DNA from: Lachancea kluyveri NRRL Y-12651
Lineage: Eukaryota; Ascomycota; Saccharomycetes; Saccharomycetales; Saccharomycetaceae
NCBI GenBank assembly: GCA_000149225.2
Contig: CM000691.1
Span: 310,001-374,000, forward strand
DNA: 64,000 nucleotides
Direction of reading: 5' to 3'
Positions 37,961-48,056 of this stretch are shown here, one piece after another (the stretch's first letter is position 1; the number at the start of each line of letters is the position of its first letter). Position numbers and translations under genes: made by a program. A model generated the notes under the pieces. It did no database searches. It was not told the origin of the DNA and saw nothing but the letters and a program-made list of their open reading frames with translations.

Positions 37961-38383
37961 TCAGTGAGGATGGGACTGGGCCCTGAGGTTTTTCTTTTTA
38001 TAGCGAGCGTTGGCAGTGTGCTCTCGCTCCCACTCCTGCTCCCGATCCTCCTGGTTAGTATAGTCCGGATAAGTGTCGCGTTTGTAAGGCTGAGCGGGAC
38101 GTTTTATAGCACTTTGGTCTCTTGTTTCATGTTGTCCAGTAGATTCCTCCGAACCCGCGTCAGGATCGTTGCTGCTCATACGGCGACGAAGAAAAAAAAA
38201 TCTGGACTTTTTGCCGATGACTGCCAAACGTACAAAATTCTCAGGATCTAGTCTGGCGATGCAAATCTGATTTTTGCACCTAATCACTAAAGGATAGTGT
38301 ATAAATACAACATACCTTCGATAGGACACTAGGTGGCCAAGACTACTCGTGCTGGGCCGTAAATTTTGAAGCAACTTCCACAT
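37961..38383 (-). CDS. Doubtful small gene (141 codons or shorter)
   Basis: The minus-strand frame is open from 38527 to 37961. The first ATG outside the divergent gene is at 38383 (MWKLLQNLRPSTSSLG), giving 140 residues. The second half is hydrophilic and protein-like (YPDYTNQEDREQEWEREH, then a Lys-rich end). The start looks like a mitochondrial presequence. I recognise no family. A GTATGT donor-like site lies at 38315, but no branch point with a good acceptor follows. The ATG is only 19 bp from the ATG of the opposite gene, which leaves no normal promoter. An alternative start at an internal ATG (MSSNDPDAG) would give about 72 residues. Confidence 0.35.
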   Translation of the reverse strand: MWKLLQNLRPSTSSLGHLVSYRRYVVFIHYPLVIRCKNQICIARLDPENFVRLAVIGKKSRFFFLRRRMSSNDPDAGSEESTGQHETRDQSAIKRPAQPYKRDTYPDYTNQEDREQEWEREHTANARYKKKNLRAQSHPH

Positions 38384-38402
38384 CTTTCGGCAATCCAAGT
38401 CA

Positions 38403-38837
38403 ATGAGCAGTTTGGAGACCCTTATCCAAATCGACACCGCCGCTGTACCAACGGTTACACAATCTGCTGGCGCCATATCATACACATTCCTAGGTGGTTC
38501 CGGTGGCGGGAATTCAAGCGTAGACATCCTTTCTCTAGATGAATCTCAGATTGTCAGCACGGTTTCCAGCGAAGAAACCTTCGTCTACACGCCGAGCACG
38601 CTGGTGGCCTCTCCATCCGTAAGCAACTCCACTTTGAAGGCATCTACTGCACCATCCACCTCAGCAGAAGGTGTTGCTACACATGTTGGATCCGCTGGTA
38701 CTACATCTTCTGCAAACTCTTCGACGTCAGCCACAGCTACTGTATCTCAAAACGGGGCATACATTGGCCATAAAAAAAACTGGAAGATGGGATTCGGGTG
38801 TTCGATGGTGATGTTGCTAAGCATATTTGCTGTGTAA
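38403..38837 (+). CDS. Small Ser/Thr-rich wall-type protein with hydrophobic tail
   Basis: The 144-residue product is rich in Ser, Thr and Ala across residues 65-115. It ends with KKNWKMGFGCSMVMLLSIFAV, a short hydrophobic tail like those of GPI-type or tail-anchored wall proteins. No cleavable N-terminal signal is visible. The upstream frame has a stop about 36 bp before the ATG and no splice signal. It precedes a second Ser/Ala-rich gene with a related tail (WK-x-G followed by a hydrophobic stretch), so the two may be tandem relatives at the YMR122W-A (NCW1) locus. Function is unknown. Confidence 0.7.
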   Translation: MSSLETLIQIDTAAVPTVTQSAGAISYTFLGGSGGGNSSVDILSLDESQIVSTVSSEETFVYTPSTLVASPSVSNSTLKASTAPSTSAEGVATHVGSAGTTSSANSSTSATATVSQNGAYIGHKKNWKMGFGCSMVMLLSIFAV

Positions 38838-39666
38838 ACGATGACGCATGGTGATTTCAAGTTTCGGTGCTCTAAGGCGCCTTCGTTTTGTCTCAGTTCT
38901 GTTTTTTTTTTCTGTTCACACACTCATACACATACACACACTCTCTCTCTCTTTTGCACGCTGTATAGTACGATATATGAATTTTTGATACCCTTACGAA
39001 ACCTGATGCTTATAGTACCCATATATTTCTGTCTTTTTTTTATTATTATTATTATTTGCCTGATTTGGCACAGTGTTTAGTGACATGCCAGACTATGTTA
39101 GTAATTACCTTCGAGTGTAGACCGTCTGTTATCCTTATGGCGTAACATCTTGCGCAATAATTGCTGTTTTAATTGACCGGATCTTAACGCTCGCACACGA
39201 CCGCCATCCTATTACGTTCGCACAACTGGGTTTGACATGTTCAAGGAGAGAAGGAGGCGAAACAACCGAGTTGAAAATAAAGTGCTCTGACGCCATTCTA
39301 TAATTAGTATATGCTTTGCTCGAGCTGCTTGGCAAGTCCTTTTTTCTTTTTTCACGCCTTGCAAAATGTCTTGGCGAATAAAGATCCTGCGGCATTTTCT
39401 GAGCGCTGATTCCGGACTCGATCCGACTCGAAAGTAAAACGATCCAGCTTAACCAGATCGAGAGTTGTAATTATTAAATAAAAAAAAGGGGGGAAGAAAC
39501 CAGCCATTTCTTTGACTCGAAAGGTATATAAACAATGGAGTTTCACCTAGGTCTCTGTAATGATCTATTAATCTCCTCATTTAATTCCAACTCCCTTTTT
39601 TATTAAGCCAAAAAGAAAACTTCAGGTTTTAAAATCGTCAACCTATACTAACAAACAAAATAAAAA
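38838..39666. other. Intergenic region between the two Ser-rich genes
   Basis: 829 bp with low-complexity CA/CT runs (38919-38953) and a (TTA)n stretch (39038-39056). A TATA-like GTATATAAAC lies at 39522-39531, about 140 bp before the next ATG. No other gene supported. Confidence 0.6.
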
Positions 39667-39978
39667 ATGTCATCTTCTCACTCTACTGCTTCTGGTTTGG
39701 TCGCTGCTTCTGCGGTCGCTGCTTCTTCTGTTAGCTCTGTTTCCCACTCTATTAGCAGTGTTGTTTCGTCAGCCTCCCACTCGGCTTCTTCCGCTTCCCA
39801 CTCAGCCTCTTCTTCTGCTTCCTCTGTGTCTTCTGCGTCTTCTTCCAGTGCTTCATCTAGTGCCTCTCACTCTAATGCAGCAGCAGGTCTCGGTGTTGCT
39901 AACCCAATTTCCTGGAAATATGGTGCTATCATGGGCGTTGTGATGGCGGGCTCCTTCATTTTAGGTTCTGGTTTATAA
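39667..39978 (+). CDS. NCW1: Ser/Ala-rich small wall protein, NCW1-like
   Basis: The 103-residue protein is dominated by Ser, Ala, Val and His (SASHSASSASHSASSSASSV), with a C-terminal hydrophobic tail after ISWKYGAIMG. Position between RPL15 and PKR1 matches YMR122W-A (NCW1), a small Ser-rich cell-wall protein of S. cerevisiae. SxSH repeats of 8-10 residues suggest slippage-driven length change. A strong TATA-like element, an A-rich leader and biased codons suggest high expression. The assignment rests on synteny and composition, because such sequences align poorly. Confidence 0.75.
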   Translation: MSSSHSTASGLVAASAVAASSVSSVSHSISSVVSSASHSASSASHSASSSASSVSSASSSSASSSASHSNAAAGLGVANPISWKYGAIMGVVMAGSFILGSGL

Positions 39979-40440
39979 AACAAAAAAAACAAAAGCAAAA
40001 ACAAATTGCACTCTTCCGATGATAAGGGCAATCATATGAAGGATTACTTGCAAATGGCTCTTGTTTAATTTCCTCCTAGTTTGCCTGGCATTCATTTCTA
40101 TTTACTCTATTTACATCCTTTTTTTTGCTGTGTAGCATATTTTAAAAGACATTGCATTTCTATATTGAACGGCCTTTTGTTGACATTTCGTCTCAATATG
40201 ACAGGGTCTTAAGGCTGAAATTCGTACACTTCTTGAAAGAGGTGGTGGAACGTTTGATTTTCAAGAGAAAACATTAAATACCCGTACACAGCGATACACA
40301 CGCAGCGTTTCCCTTTTTCTTCACCGTTCTTTCTTGCAACAACAACTGAGATGGCATGGTAGATTGGACGTGGAATAATCTGTAGTGCGTTCCTTTCCGT
40401 CTAGCACACAACTTACACCGACAACAGAACACGAAAGAAA
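39979..40440. other. PKR1 promoter region
   Basis: 462 bp between NCW1 and PKR1. No motif or RNA gene recognised with confidence. Confidence 0.5.
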
Positions 40441-40797
40441 ATGGCCAATTTTTTCGCCTCTCTATGGGAAAGTATTTTCACTCCTGGCACTACTCCACAG
40501 CTGATCATTGCCACACACATCTCTTTCTTCTTACTCGGATGCTTACTGGTTTGGTTGATAGTCCTAACTAACAGCATCCATTTCTATGCATTGTTGACCA
40601 TTGCTCTCTTGCTCTGGGCCATCGTGACTTGGTTTATCAGCGAGTTGAATCAATTGAAGCTAAAGAGTAACCAAGAGTTGGAAGTAGAACAAGAGAAAAA
40701 CGAGAACCAGGAACAGCCTTCAAACAAAGAGAAAATAGAACCAGAGGCCAAAACTACAGGTGCCAAGAGAAGTGCTACAAAGTCCAGAAAGGTCTAG
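40441..40797 (+). CDS. PKR1: V-ATPase assembly factor Pkr1
   Basis: The 118-residue protein begins MANFFASLWESIFTPGTTPQ. Two adjacent transmembrane segments lie at about 22-42 and 45-65 (ISFFLLGCLLVWLIVLTN and ALLTIALLLWAIVTWFI), followed by a charged cytosolic tail. Topology and length match Pkr1 (YMR123W, 122 aa), an ER membrane protein that helps assemble the V-ATPase V0 sector. Confidence 0.94.
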   Translation: MANFFASLWESIFTPGTTPQLIIATHISFFLLGCLLVWLIVLTNSIHFYALLTIALLLWAIVTWFISELNQLKLKSNQELEVEQEKNENQEQPSNKEKIEPEAKTTGAKRSATKSRKV

Positions 40798-41682
40798 TGG
40801 AGATCCAACGTTACAGTAAATACCGCGTATATAACGATGTAATACCTTCATCTTTCCTCCCGACAGAAAACATGCACGTTTAGAAGAAAAACGCCGAGGC
40901 TGAGCTCGAGACACAGACCGTGGGTTTCGGAAGCTTTTATACATGGTTTTGTTGTACAGTCAGAACAGCACATATAATAAAAGCGATGCATTCCTGCGTC
41001 TCTCGTTAGACATGCCGGCGCAGTATACCACAGTGGTGTAATTAGCCATTGCTGGGCTTTGCTGCTGGTAGTTAAGGTTCGCACGAGCCTTTAAGAGACT
41101 CTCGTAGACGGCGACTCGCAGAACCTTCTAAGGAAGATCCGGAAAGGCACGTATCAACGCAATGAAACCAGAGGCCGGTATGGTTTCATGCCCTGAACAA
41201 ATAGAGCAAGTGTAGACGCAGGATTAGTACATCTTTGAATTCTTAGACAATGTTGATGTTCGTTCCCTCAGAACGTGCAATAGAGCTGCTTGTAGAAGCC
41301 AGTGATGAACCGTTTTTCAATACGTGATTCATACCCGGCCTTTGTAGCTGGCGCGTCTCGGTTGTCTCTCACTCTCTTGGCACAGCGGATCGACTAGATG
41401 AAACGGAATAGGCAAAAAAGTAGTGCGCAAAAAATACCATGCTTAAAGCTATTCCAAACGTTCCTTTTTCTTCAAAGTGACTTGAATCTAAATTCTCTTT
41501 CCAGTTCCGTGGAATCCCTTTTATCCACATCTATAAAAAGCAGACGAGAGAGGGTAATAATTTCTACGAACCACGTCCCTCTTGATCTGGCAACGTTCCT
41601 TGAAAAATAAAAAAAATATACACAAGAGAAATATCCTGCTCATTCCACTTCCAGTTATAAGCAGAAAAAGAGTAAATACGTA
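40798..41682. other. EPO1 upstream region
   Basis: 885 bp without a supported gene. The last 100 bp are A-rich, as in many yeast 5' UTRs. Confidence 0.55.
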
Positions 41683-44673
41683 ATGGACGCTGGTTTGAAT
41701 GCCATTGATAAACGTGGTCCTTCTAAGGCACGACTAAGAAGCCAGTTGCTGAATAGTGATATTGGTAACATCGATATTACCAACGAAAGACCAATTAACC
41801 AACAACAACAGACATCAATGCCATTACATCATCCTTATCAACCTCAGCAGGTGTACGCACCTCCTTTCCAAGAGCAGCAGCAGCTTGGTCCTTACACGCA
41901 TCCGATGAATGGCAGGAGCCAGAACAGCGTTCAACAGGGCTACTACCCTTCTCCAAAGCACCCTAGACACCCAGTTCCGGGACAGAGTAGTAGGAAGTCG
42001 TCTATGACTTCAGCGAGCTTTTCCAACTTTTTCAAGGGGAAACATAGCAATGGTAGGACAAAGGAAAACGAAGAGGATGAAGAAGTGATAATGTCCGACC
42101 AAAGCTCCTCTATGGTTACCTTTAACGACTTGTCAACCCTAAGAAACAACGGTGGCCATAAGTATGGGTTCGGTGGTGCAATGGATGATACGTCACCAAT
42201 CATTCCGACCATAATCACCAAAAACAGTGGTAACATGAATAATATCGAGTACAGGAAACACATGACGATTCAGAAGAAGATGGCTCTCAATGCGGCTGCA
42301 AAGCAGCAGGGACCAGCTCCACCAGGTGGACCAAGAGCGATGTCTCTACAGAGTACCGGTAATTCTTACAGAGCATATACACAAATCCATGGTCCGGGTC
42401 CAGGTCCAGGTCCGGGTCCAATTCCAGGTCAGAACCCCAGCTTTCCAAATGGTGGGCAAATGCCACATTATGGGCCTAGAGCCAACTCTCTGATGTCAGG
42501 CCCTCCACAGAGGTTTAGACAGCCTCCTCAAGGTGGATACCCACCAAGGCCAATGGGCTTTGGCCAAGAGGGGCCAAGAGCCATGTCGCTGACCAACAGC
42601 GGGAGACCTCTTAATATGGCTATGCCGCCTCAGCAGCCGTATCCGAATGCAAACTACGGACCTGTACCTCCCCAGTATGCGAACGGCCCACGCACAATGT
42701 CATTGCAAAACCAAAGGCCTCCAAATTTCACAAACACCAACACCTCTCGCGATGGACTACCAAGACAAGTACAGCCTCAATCGTTACAGCCACAGCCGCA
42801 TCCTCCGCGTCAACCAAATGTAACTGCTGCCTCTTCATCTTCTTATCTCAGTTCTACTAGTTCCAGCTCAGACCCCATGGGTCAGATCAGAGATGGAACT
42901 CCGGATACCGAGAGCGTCGATGAGCCCTCCAAGGAAGATACGTCTTCAACTAGCATGGAACACAGCCGTTCCACTCACCTACAATCACCGCTGAAGAATG
43001 AGATATCATCAAAGAGTAAACTCAACGTTTTAAAACTTTCAGCACCACAGCAACAAGAATTGGAACTGAGAGAAAAGGAGTCGACCGGCGAGGACTATTA
43101 CAATTTAAGCCAAAAACAGCAATATTCCACAGCGCCAAATCTTGGGAAAGATGAAGAAAACTTCCGAAACCCACAAAATGAGAGCTACGATCAAGAAATC
43201 GATTTGAGGCCATCTAGTAAATTAGAAAATGGTATGGAAAATTTATCAGTGGAGGATCCGAGTGTTACCGAGACTCCAAGTAAGATTGGTGACAGTGCCG
43301 ACACAGCCATGCACGGAAATAGGGATTCAAAAACTCAATCCGTGGCCACATTTTACTCTTCCTTTAGCAACGATTCTCCCCTAAAGAAGCAGAACAAACC
43401 ATCGGGTATCTATCGATTAGAAAACGGAACTGAAGGAAACGTCTATGTAACGGCATCTGAATTTCCAACATACATCGAGGATACCGACGTCAGCAACGAA
43501 TCACAAAGCACCATTATACAATCAGAACTGGGCGAAAAACCTTCGGCCACTGACACCAAAAATAACAGAAGAAGCTTGGGCGAGGCATCTTCAAAATCCA
43601 ATGGATTTGTGAAAGCCAAAAACTTTCTGAGAAAGATTTCATTGAAACAAGAAAAATCACAACCACAAGTTCAAACCCATAGAAGGATTTCGAGCACACC
43701 AAGCATTACAGATTCCGAAAGTTCAAAAGAGGCCAGTTCCAGAAATAGCAAATCTTCATTCCGCGTGGATTGGAACAACTCATCTTCCAGTAACAATGTC
43801 AAGAGAAAATCCTTCCACTCGTTATTCTCAAATTCTTCTCTTAGCTATTCGAATCCCAATGCCAATGATCAATCCTCACCCTTGAAGGATATCCAAGAGG
43901 GTGTTACCGTCACATCTGCGGGGGTCTTTCAAGGGTCTCAGCCAATCCCCAGCTTCAATTTACCTACCAGCAGCTCGAAAGATCTTTTGAACGAGAAACC
44001 TCCTGAACCGACAAATAGAAGCATTTCGAACGCGTCGACTCACCTTGCTTCAGAAAACAACAATCCACTTTTAAAGGTTGAGAGTACTGCATTAGAGCCC
44101 GATAATAAGAATGACCAAAATGTTACAAATCGAGGAGAAGATGACTTTGTGTTTGATAATTCTATCGCAAGGCCTTACCAACCTATATTCGCCACGAAAG
44201 ATGAACTGACGCCCGCTCCTAGTATTGCAAAACTGTATAGCTCAGACACCTCTGCTCCAAAATTTAAGACAGTTCAGATTTCGGGGGACCAATTGAACAT
44301 ACTTACAGAGAATAAAAATCTAATGCATGAGTTGGAAATGGTTTCCAAAGAGCTTGCGGAATCCATTGCCAGAGAAACCAATTTAGAGCAACAGTTGCTA
44401 TCAAATGCTGGCACATCGAAGCAATCTGAGTCACTTTCCCTTGCTGATTTCGAAGTAGAACTAAGGAAGAAGTCTGCAAAGATAGTGCAGTTAATTCGGG
44501 AATTGAACGAGGAGAGGTTGAAAAGATATATTGCAGAAGAACAAGTGCTATTGCATGAAAGTGGTGTCAAGCCAAGCTCGATAGACCTTGTGTACAAGAT
44601 TGATCAACTAAACAAACAGTTGATATCCAAAGACGATGAGATTGCGCAGCTAAAGTTGCAGCGGGGAACTTGA
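41683..44673 (+). CDS. EPO1: Polarity/ER-tethering protein Epo1
   Basis: The 996-residue, largely disordered protein (943 in S. cerevisiae, YMR124W) is Gln/Pro-rich at the start. Residues 210-345 carry four spaced copies of GPRAMSL-type motifs (PRAMSLQS, PRANSLMS, PRAMSLTN, PRTMSLQN) and a GPGPGPGPGPIPG run. Ser-rich middle segments follow, and a predicted coiled coil occupies the last 130 residues (ENKNLMHELEMVSKELAESI). Epo1 links cortical ER to polarisome components and septins at the bud. The repeated Ser after basic or Pro residues may be phosphorylation or docking sites. Confidence 0.9.
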   Translation: MDAGLNAIDKRGPSKARLRSQLLNSDIGNIDITNERPINQQQQTSMPLHHPYQPQQVYAPPFQEQQQLGPYTHPMNGRSQNSVQQGYYPSPKHPRHPVPGQSSRKSSMTSASFSNFFKGKHSNGRTKENEEDEEVIMSDQSSSMVTFNDLSTLRNNGGHKYGFGGAMDDTSPIIPTIITKNSGNMNNIEYRKHMTIQKKMALNAAAKQQGPAPPGGPRAMSLQSTGNSYRAYTQIHGPGPGPGPGPIPGQNPSFPNGGQMPHYGPRANSLMSGPPQRFRQPPQGGYPPRPMGFGQEGPRAMSLTNSGRPLNMAMPPQQPYPNANYGPVPPQYANGPRTMSLQNQRPPNFTNTNTSRDGLPRQVQPQSLQPQPHPPRQPNVTAASSSSYLSSTSSSSDPMGQIRDGTPDTESVDEPSKEDTSSTSMEHSRSTHLQSPLKNEISSKSKLNVLKLSAPQQQELELREKESTGEDYYNLSQKQQYSTAPNLGKDEENFRNPQNESYDQEIDLRPSSKLENGMENLSVEDPSVTETPSKIGDSADTAMHGNRDSKTQSVATFYSSFSNDSPLKKQNKPSGIYRLENGTEGNVYVTASEFPTYIEDTDVSNESQSTIIQSELGEKPSATDTKNNRRSLGEASSKSNGFVKAKNFLRKISLKQEKSQPQVQTHRRISSTPSITDSESSKEASSRNSKSSFRVDWNNSSSSNNVKRKSFHSLFSNSSLSYSNPNANDQSSPLKDIQEGVTVTSAGVFQGSQPIPSFNLPTSSSKDLLNEKPPEPTNRSISNASTHLASENNNPLLKVESTALEPDNKNDQNVTNRGEDDFVFDNSIARPYQPIFATKDELTPAPSIAKLYSSDTSAPKFKTVQISGDQLNILTENKNLMHELEMVSKELAESIARETNLEQQLLSNAGTSKQSESLSLADFEVELRKKSAKIVQLIRELNEERLKRYIAEEQVLLHESGVKPSSIDLVYKIDQLNKQLISKDDEIAQLKLQRGT

Positions 44674-44959
44674 GATATGCAAAACCTAGATATGTAAAGT
44701 ATATGCTACCTTTTTTTTTTTTTTTTTTTTTTTCTTCTTTTCCCTTCTACATATATACATGTAACCTTATAATCCGTGCACCTCCTATCCGAGCATCTTT
44801 TTCTATGTTGAAAAATACTTCCAATACCAATCGCGGCATGTCACCATACACGTTTTTTTGTTTTTTTCTCAGTTGAACATCAAATAAAAATCTCAAGAAC
44901 CAAAGTTGGAAAACACATTGTTGATTTCAATTTGACTCCAAAAGATCAATTAAGAGAAG

Positions 44960-47861
44960 ATGTCAGGCATGAAAAGAAGGCACGGTATGTTAAGAATAGA
45001 ATAATTTATCATAATCTGGTGATATTTTGTCATATGATTAGCTCATTAAGATTTAGAGGACAATGTTTTTTTTTTTTTTTTTTTTTTCTCGTTGACGTGA
45101 AACGTCATTAGCGTAAAACATGTTTTGTGGCATTCAATGTGATTAATTAACAACTATTGGAGTTGTTTGTTAGTATAAATTTATCGCGAAATTGTATCAT
45201 TTTCCTCTCATCCCTGTGGCAGAACTTTATCACTTTCTTTTTTCCATCCACGCTTAACAACCAATATTTTTTTTACTAACAATGATTTTGCCAGTAGATT
45301 TTGATGATGACGACGGTTACCGTGATTTCAGGCCACGTATGCCAAAGAGGCAAAGGGTTCCCCCGGTTGTCCAATTGTGCAAAGAGATGATGCCTGATAT
45401 TAGAACAATTGGTGAATCCGTTAAGGCTTTTGAAGAGGATATCAAATTTTTGAGTGAGGCAATCATCAACGAATTCGGGAATGAAGAATACTTTAGGAAT
45501 GCTTTGTTGAAAACTCTATATGCTGTCACCGTGGAACAACCTCAAAAACAACCTGCTATCGCTTTGTTGATCATGACTGTGAACTCTGGCAACCAAGTAG
45601 CTGGTAAGCATATTTTGAACTTTTTTTTTGAGGAATTACAGAAATGGTGCAACGCTAGTGTCGACGAGACCTTTGAAGTTAATTCAAACGAGACTGGTGC
45701 TTGGAACAAGGTCAAGTTAATCTTGAGGCTCCTTTCTTTGTTGTCTCCAATGGTCATTGAAGATGATTTGGTTGTGCTATACAAAAAATTGTTCGATTTC
45801 AGTATAGAGTTGAATGCCTTGAGCGTTGAAAAGAGGAATCCTCTATCCGAAGCGATTTATTCCAACACACTGTTGGATATCCCGTACTTGTTTTTTTTTC
45901 AGAGGAGCAATGAATCCCTAAAATCGAAAGTGGAAGAATTAGTTTCTTTTGTGGAAACCAATTACAAGGTTAAAAGTACAGATATTTCTTTAACTAAGGA
46001 ATACAACAAAAATTTACCATACGAACCAGTTCAGTGGGTTCAAACCGTTCTACCAAACGTCAAGAATGCTTTGGCCAACGACATGCAGCAATTGAACGAA
46101 TTGTTCCCAGATTACCAATACTTGTTGACTGAACAGCCAGGTGAACAGGGTTTTAACGATCCTTTGAATTTGCCCACTCTAGAGCAAGTGAAACCCTTTA
46201 GCGGGTTGGATAGAGGTTTGGGTTCCGTCGATGGTATCTGGAAGACTCCAAGATACTCTTTCCAAGTATACCTTCCAAACACTATTGGTGATTTCGAAAC
46301 GGTGGTACCAATAACTACTTATGCCGGTATGCTTTTCGATGATATCATTGTGGACCTTGTTGAAAGTATGGAGTTCAACAGAAAGGAAGTCGCTAGGCAA
46401 GTGGTCACTTTGGATCTATTTTTCAAACCAGGTATTTTCACCGAACCGGGTCAGTCCATTGCTCAGTTGGTGGAATTACACGAAGAAAGTCCAAACTTGA
46501 GTACATTCAAAATTGAAGATTTAGCTATTGAAAACATTTTGAGTCTAATTTTCAAGTTGCCAAATGTTTCTCAATCGTTTGCCTACTTTTACACCTTATT
46601 GGTTGAAATTTGTCAAAATTCTCCAAAAGCCATTGCTCCGGTTTTCGGTAGAGCTTTCAGATTTTTTTACAGAAATCTAGACTCTATGGATCTCGAATTG
46701 AAAATGAGATATTTGGATTGGTTCTCCATTCAAATGAGTAATTTCAACTTTTCTTGGAAATGGAATGAATGGGAGGAAGATTCTATCAAATTTGGTCAAT
46801 CTTTTTACAATCCCAAGATAACTTTTGTTAAGAATTTGATTAGAAAAGAGTTGAGGTTAACTTCCAACAAACCTGATGTGGAAGACAGCTTAACTGAAGA
46901 ATTCCAGCAGTATTTGGATGGCCCTTATATTAAAAACGCTGAACTGTTGAATTACTACCAATCCTTCTTTAGAGATCTCAACATTGCACCTGAAATATTG
47001 AAGGATAACGATTTGCTCTTCAAACAAGATTTTTTCCCCTTTCATGATTCCGTTGATCAGCTTTTGGAATATTTCCACAAACAGCCCTTTGAAAGGAACG
47101 TTTCTGAGTTAGAGGCTATCTTAGAGCAACTAACAACTCAACATGAATCTGTTATTGCCAACTCTAACAAACTAATCGTTACTCTCTTGGTCCAAGTTTT
47201 GGTCTATTCCGGTAACAGATCGTTATCCCACGCTAACAAATACATTGGTGACTCAAGAAACGAACTTTCCCTAATACTTGACAAAATTGAAGTTGATCAA
47301 GATCTTAAAGAATCTTGGATTATTGAAGCTGTTATTAGATATTGGAACTGCAATTCGCAGAATGGGTTTTTGATTGTGGATACCTTCAAGTACAACGGCT
47401 TGGTGTCTCCAAAAAGTATCTTGTCGTTTTCCTTTAGTGAAGAAAATGGTAAGATACTTGGCTTAGTGGACGCTACATCTATTGAATCTACATTCAGAAA
47501 TTTAACCGAACTATCTCTAAGGCAAGAGACTAGTGTCAATACATTTGAATTTGTTTTTGAAAAGCTATGCAGTACTATTAATGACACTTTAGCTCAATTG
47601 GGTGCTCAAGATTCCAACGAAGTTGTTGCTCCAATACTTGATAATGAAATCATGACTGATGCTTCTCAAGACTTGCAAACTCTAGAGTTGTTATGGAAGT
47701 ATGAAACTGCCATGGGTTTCATAAAGAGTATTTTAAGAAAATACTCTGATGAGTACGTTGTTTTGTTGAATAAGTTCAGAAGCGGCATGGATAGTGCTGT
47801 GAGTCATAAACCAACCAAGGACCGATTGTTGCAATGGTTTGATGAAATGAGTGAGTTGTGA
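44960..47861 (+). CDS. STO1: Nuclear cap-binding complex large subunit CBP80 (one intron)
   Basis: Exon 1 (44960-44984, 25 nt) encodes MSGMKRRH plus one base. A 310-nt intron (44985-45294) follows, then exon 2 to 47861, for 863 residues (861 in S. cerevisiae, YMR125W, also intron-bearing). The spliced start RRHVDFDDDDGYRDFRPRMP aligns with S. cerevisiae. An unspliced ATG at 45282 lies inside the intron. MIF4G-type helical repeats cover most of the protein (PPVVQLCKEMMPDIRTIGES, TPRYSFQVYLPN, RYLDWFSIQMSNFNFSWKW). With Cbc2 it binds m7G caps of nascent RNA and affects splicing, export and decay. Confidence 0.96.
44985..45294 (+). other. STO1 intron (310 nt)
   Basis: The donor is GTATGT at 44985-44990, the branch point TACTAAC at 45274-45280 and the acceptor CAG at 45292-45294. 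A TAG three bases later is a possible second in-frame acceptor. A T-tract of about 22 nt lies inside. Confidence 0.93.
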
Positions 47862-48032
47862 CCTCAACCTCTTCTTTTCCTGTGTAAAATTATTACTTTA
47901 TCCATTTTTTATATTTTAATTATCAAATTAACAAACGAAGAAAACCTGTTGTTACCAGACTGGCAGATTCAGTAGAATCAAGCAAACTATATGGGATCCG
48001 GAGTAGGAAGTAACAGGAGGGTGCACGATCAT

Positions 48033-48056
48033 AAAAAAAAAAAAAAAAAAAAAAAA
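48033..48056 (+). repeat. A24 homopolymer directly after the DLT1 stop codon
   Basis: Unbroken 24-nt A tract (T on the DLT1 strand), the first bases of the DLT1 3' UTR. Confidence 0.95.

Noticed and set aside
38060-38315. Possible intron in the doubtful minus-strand ORF (GTATGT at 38315, TACTAAC near 38060)
   Set aside because: The TACTAAC is followed by an AG only 2-4 nt away, and the spliced frame does not continue the protein-like C-terminal part.
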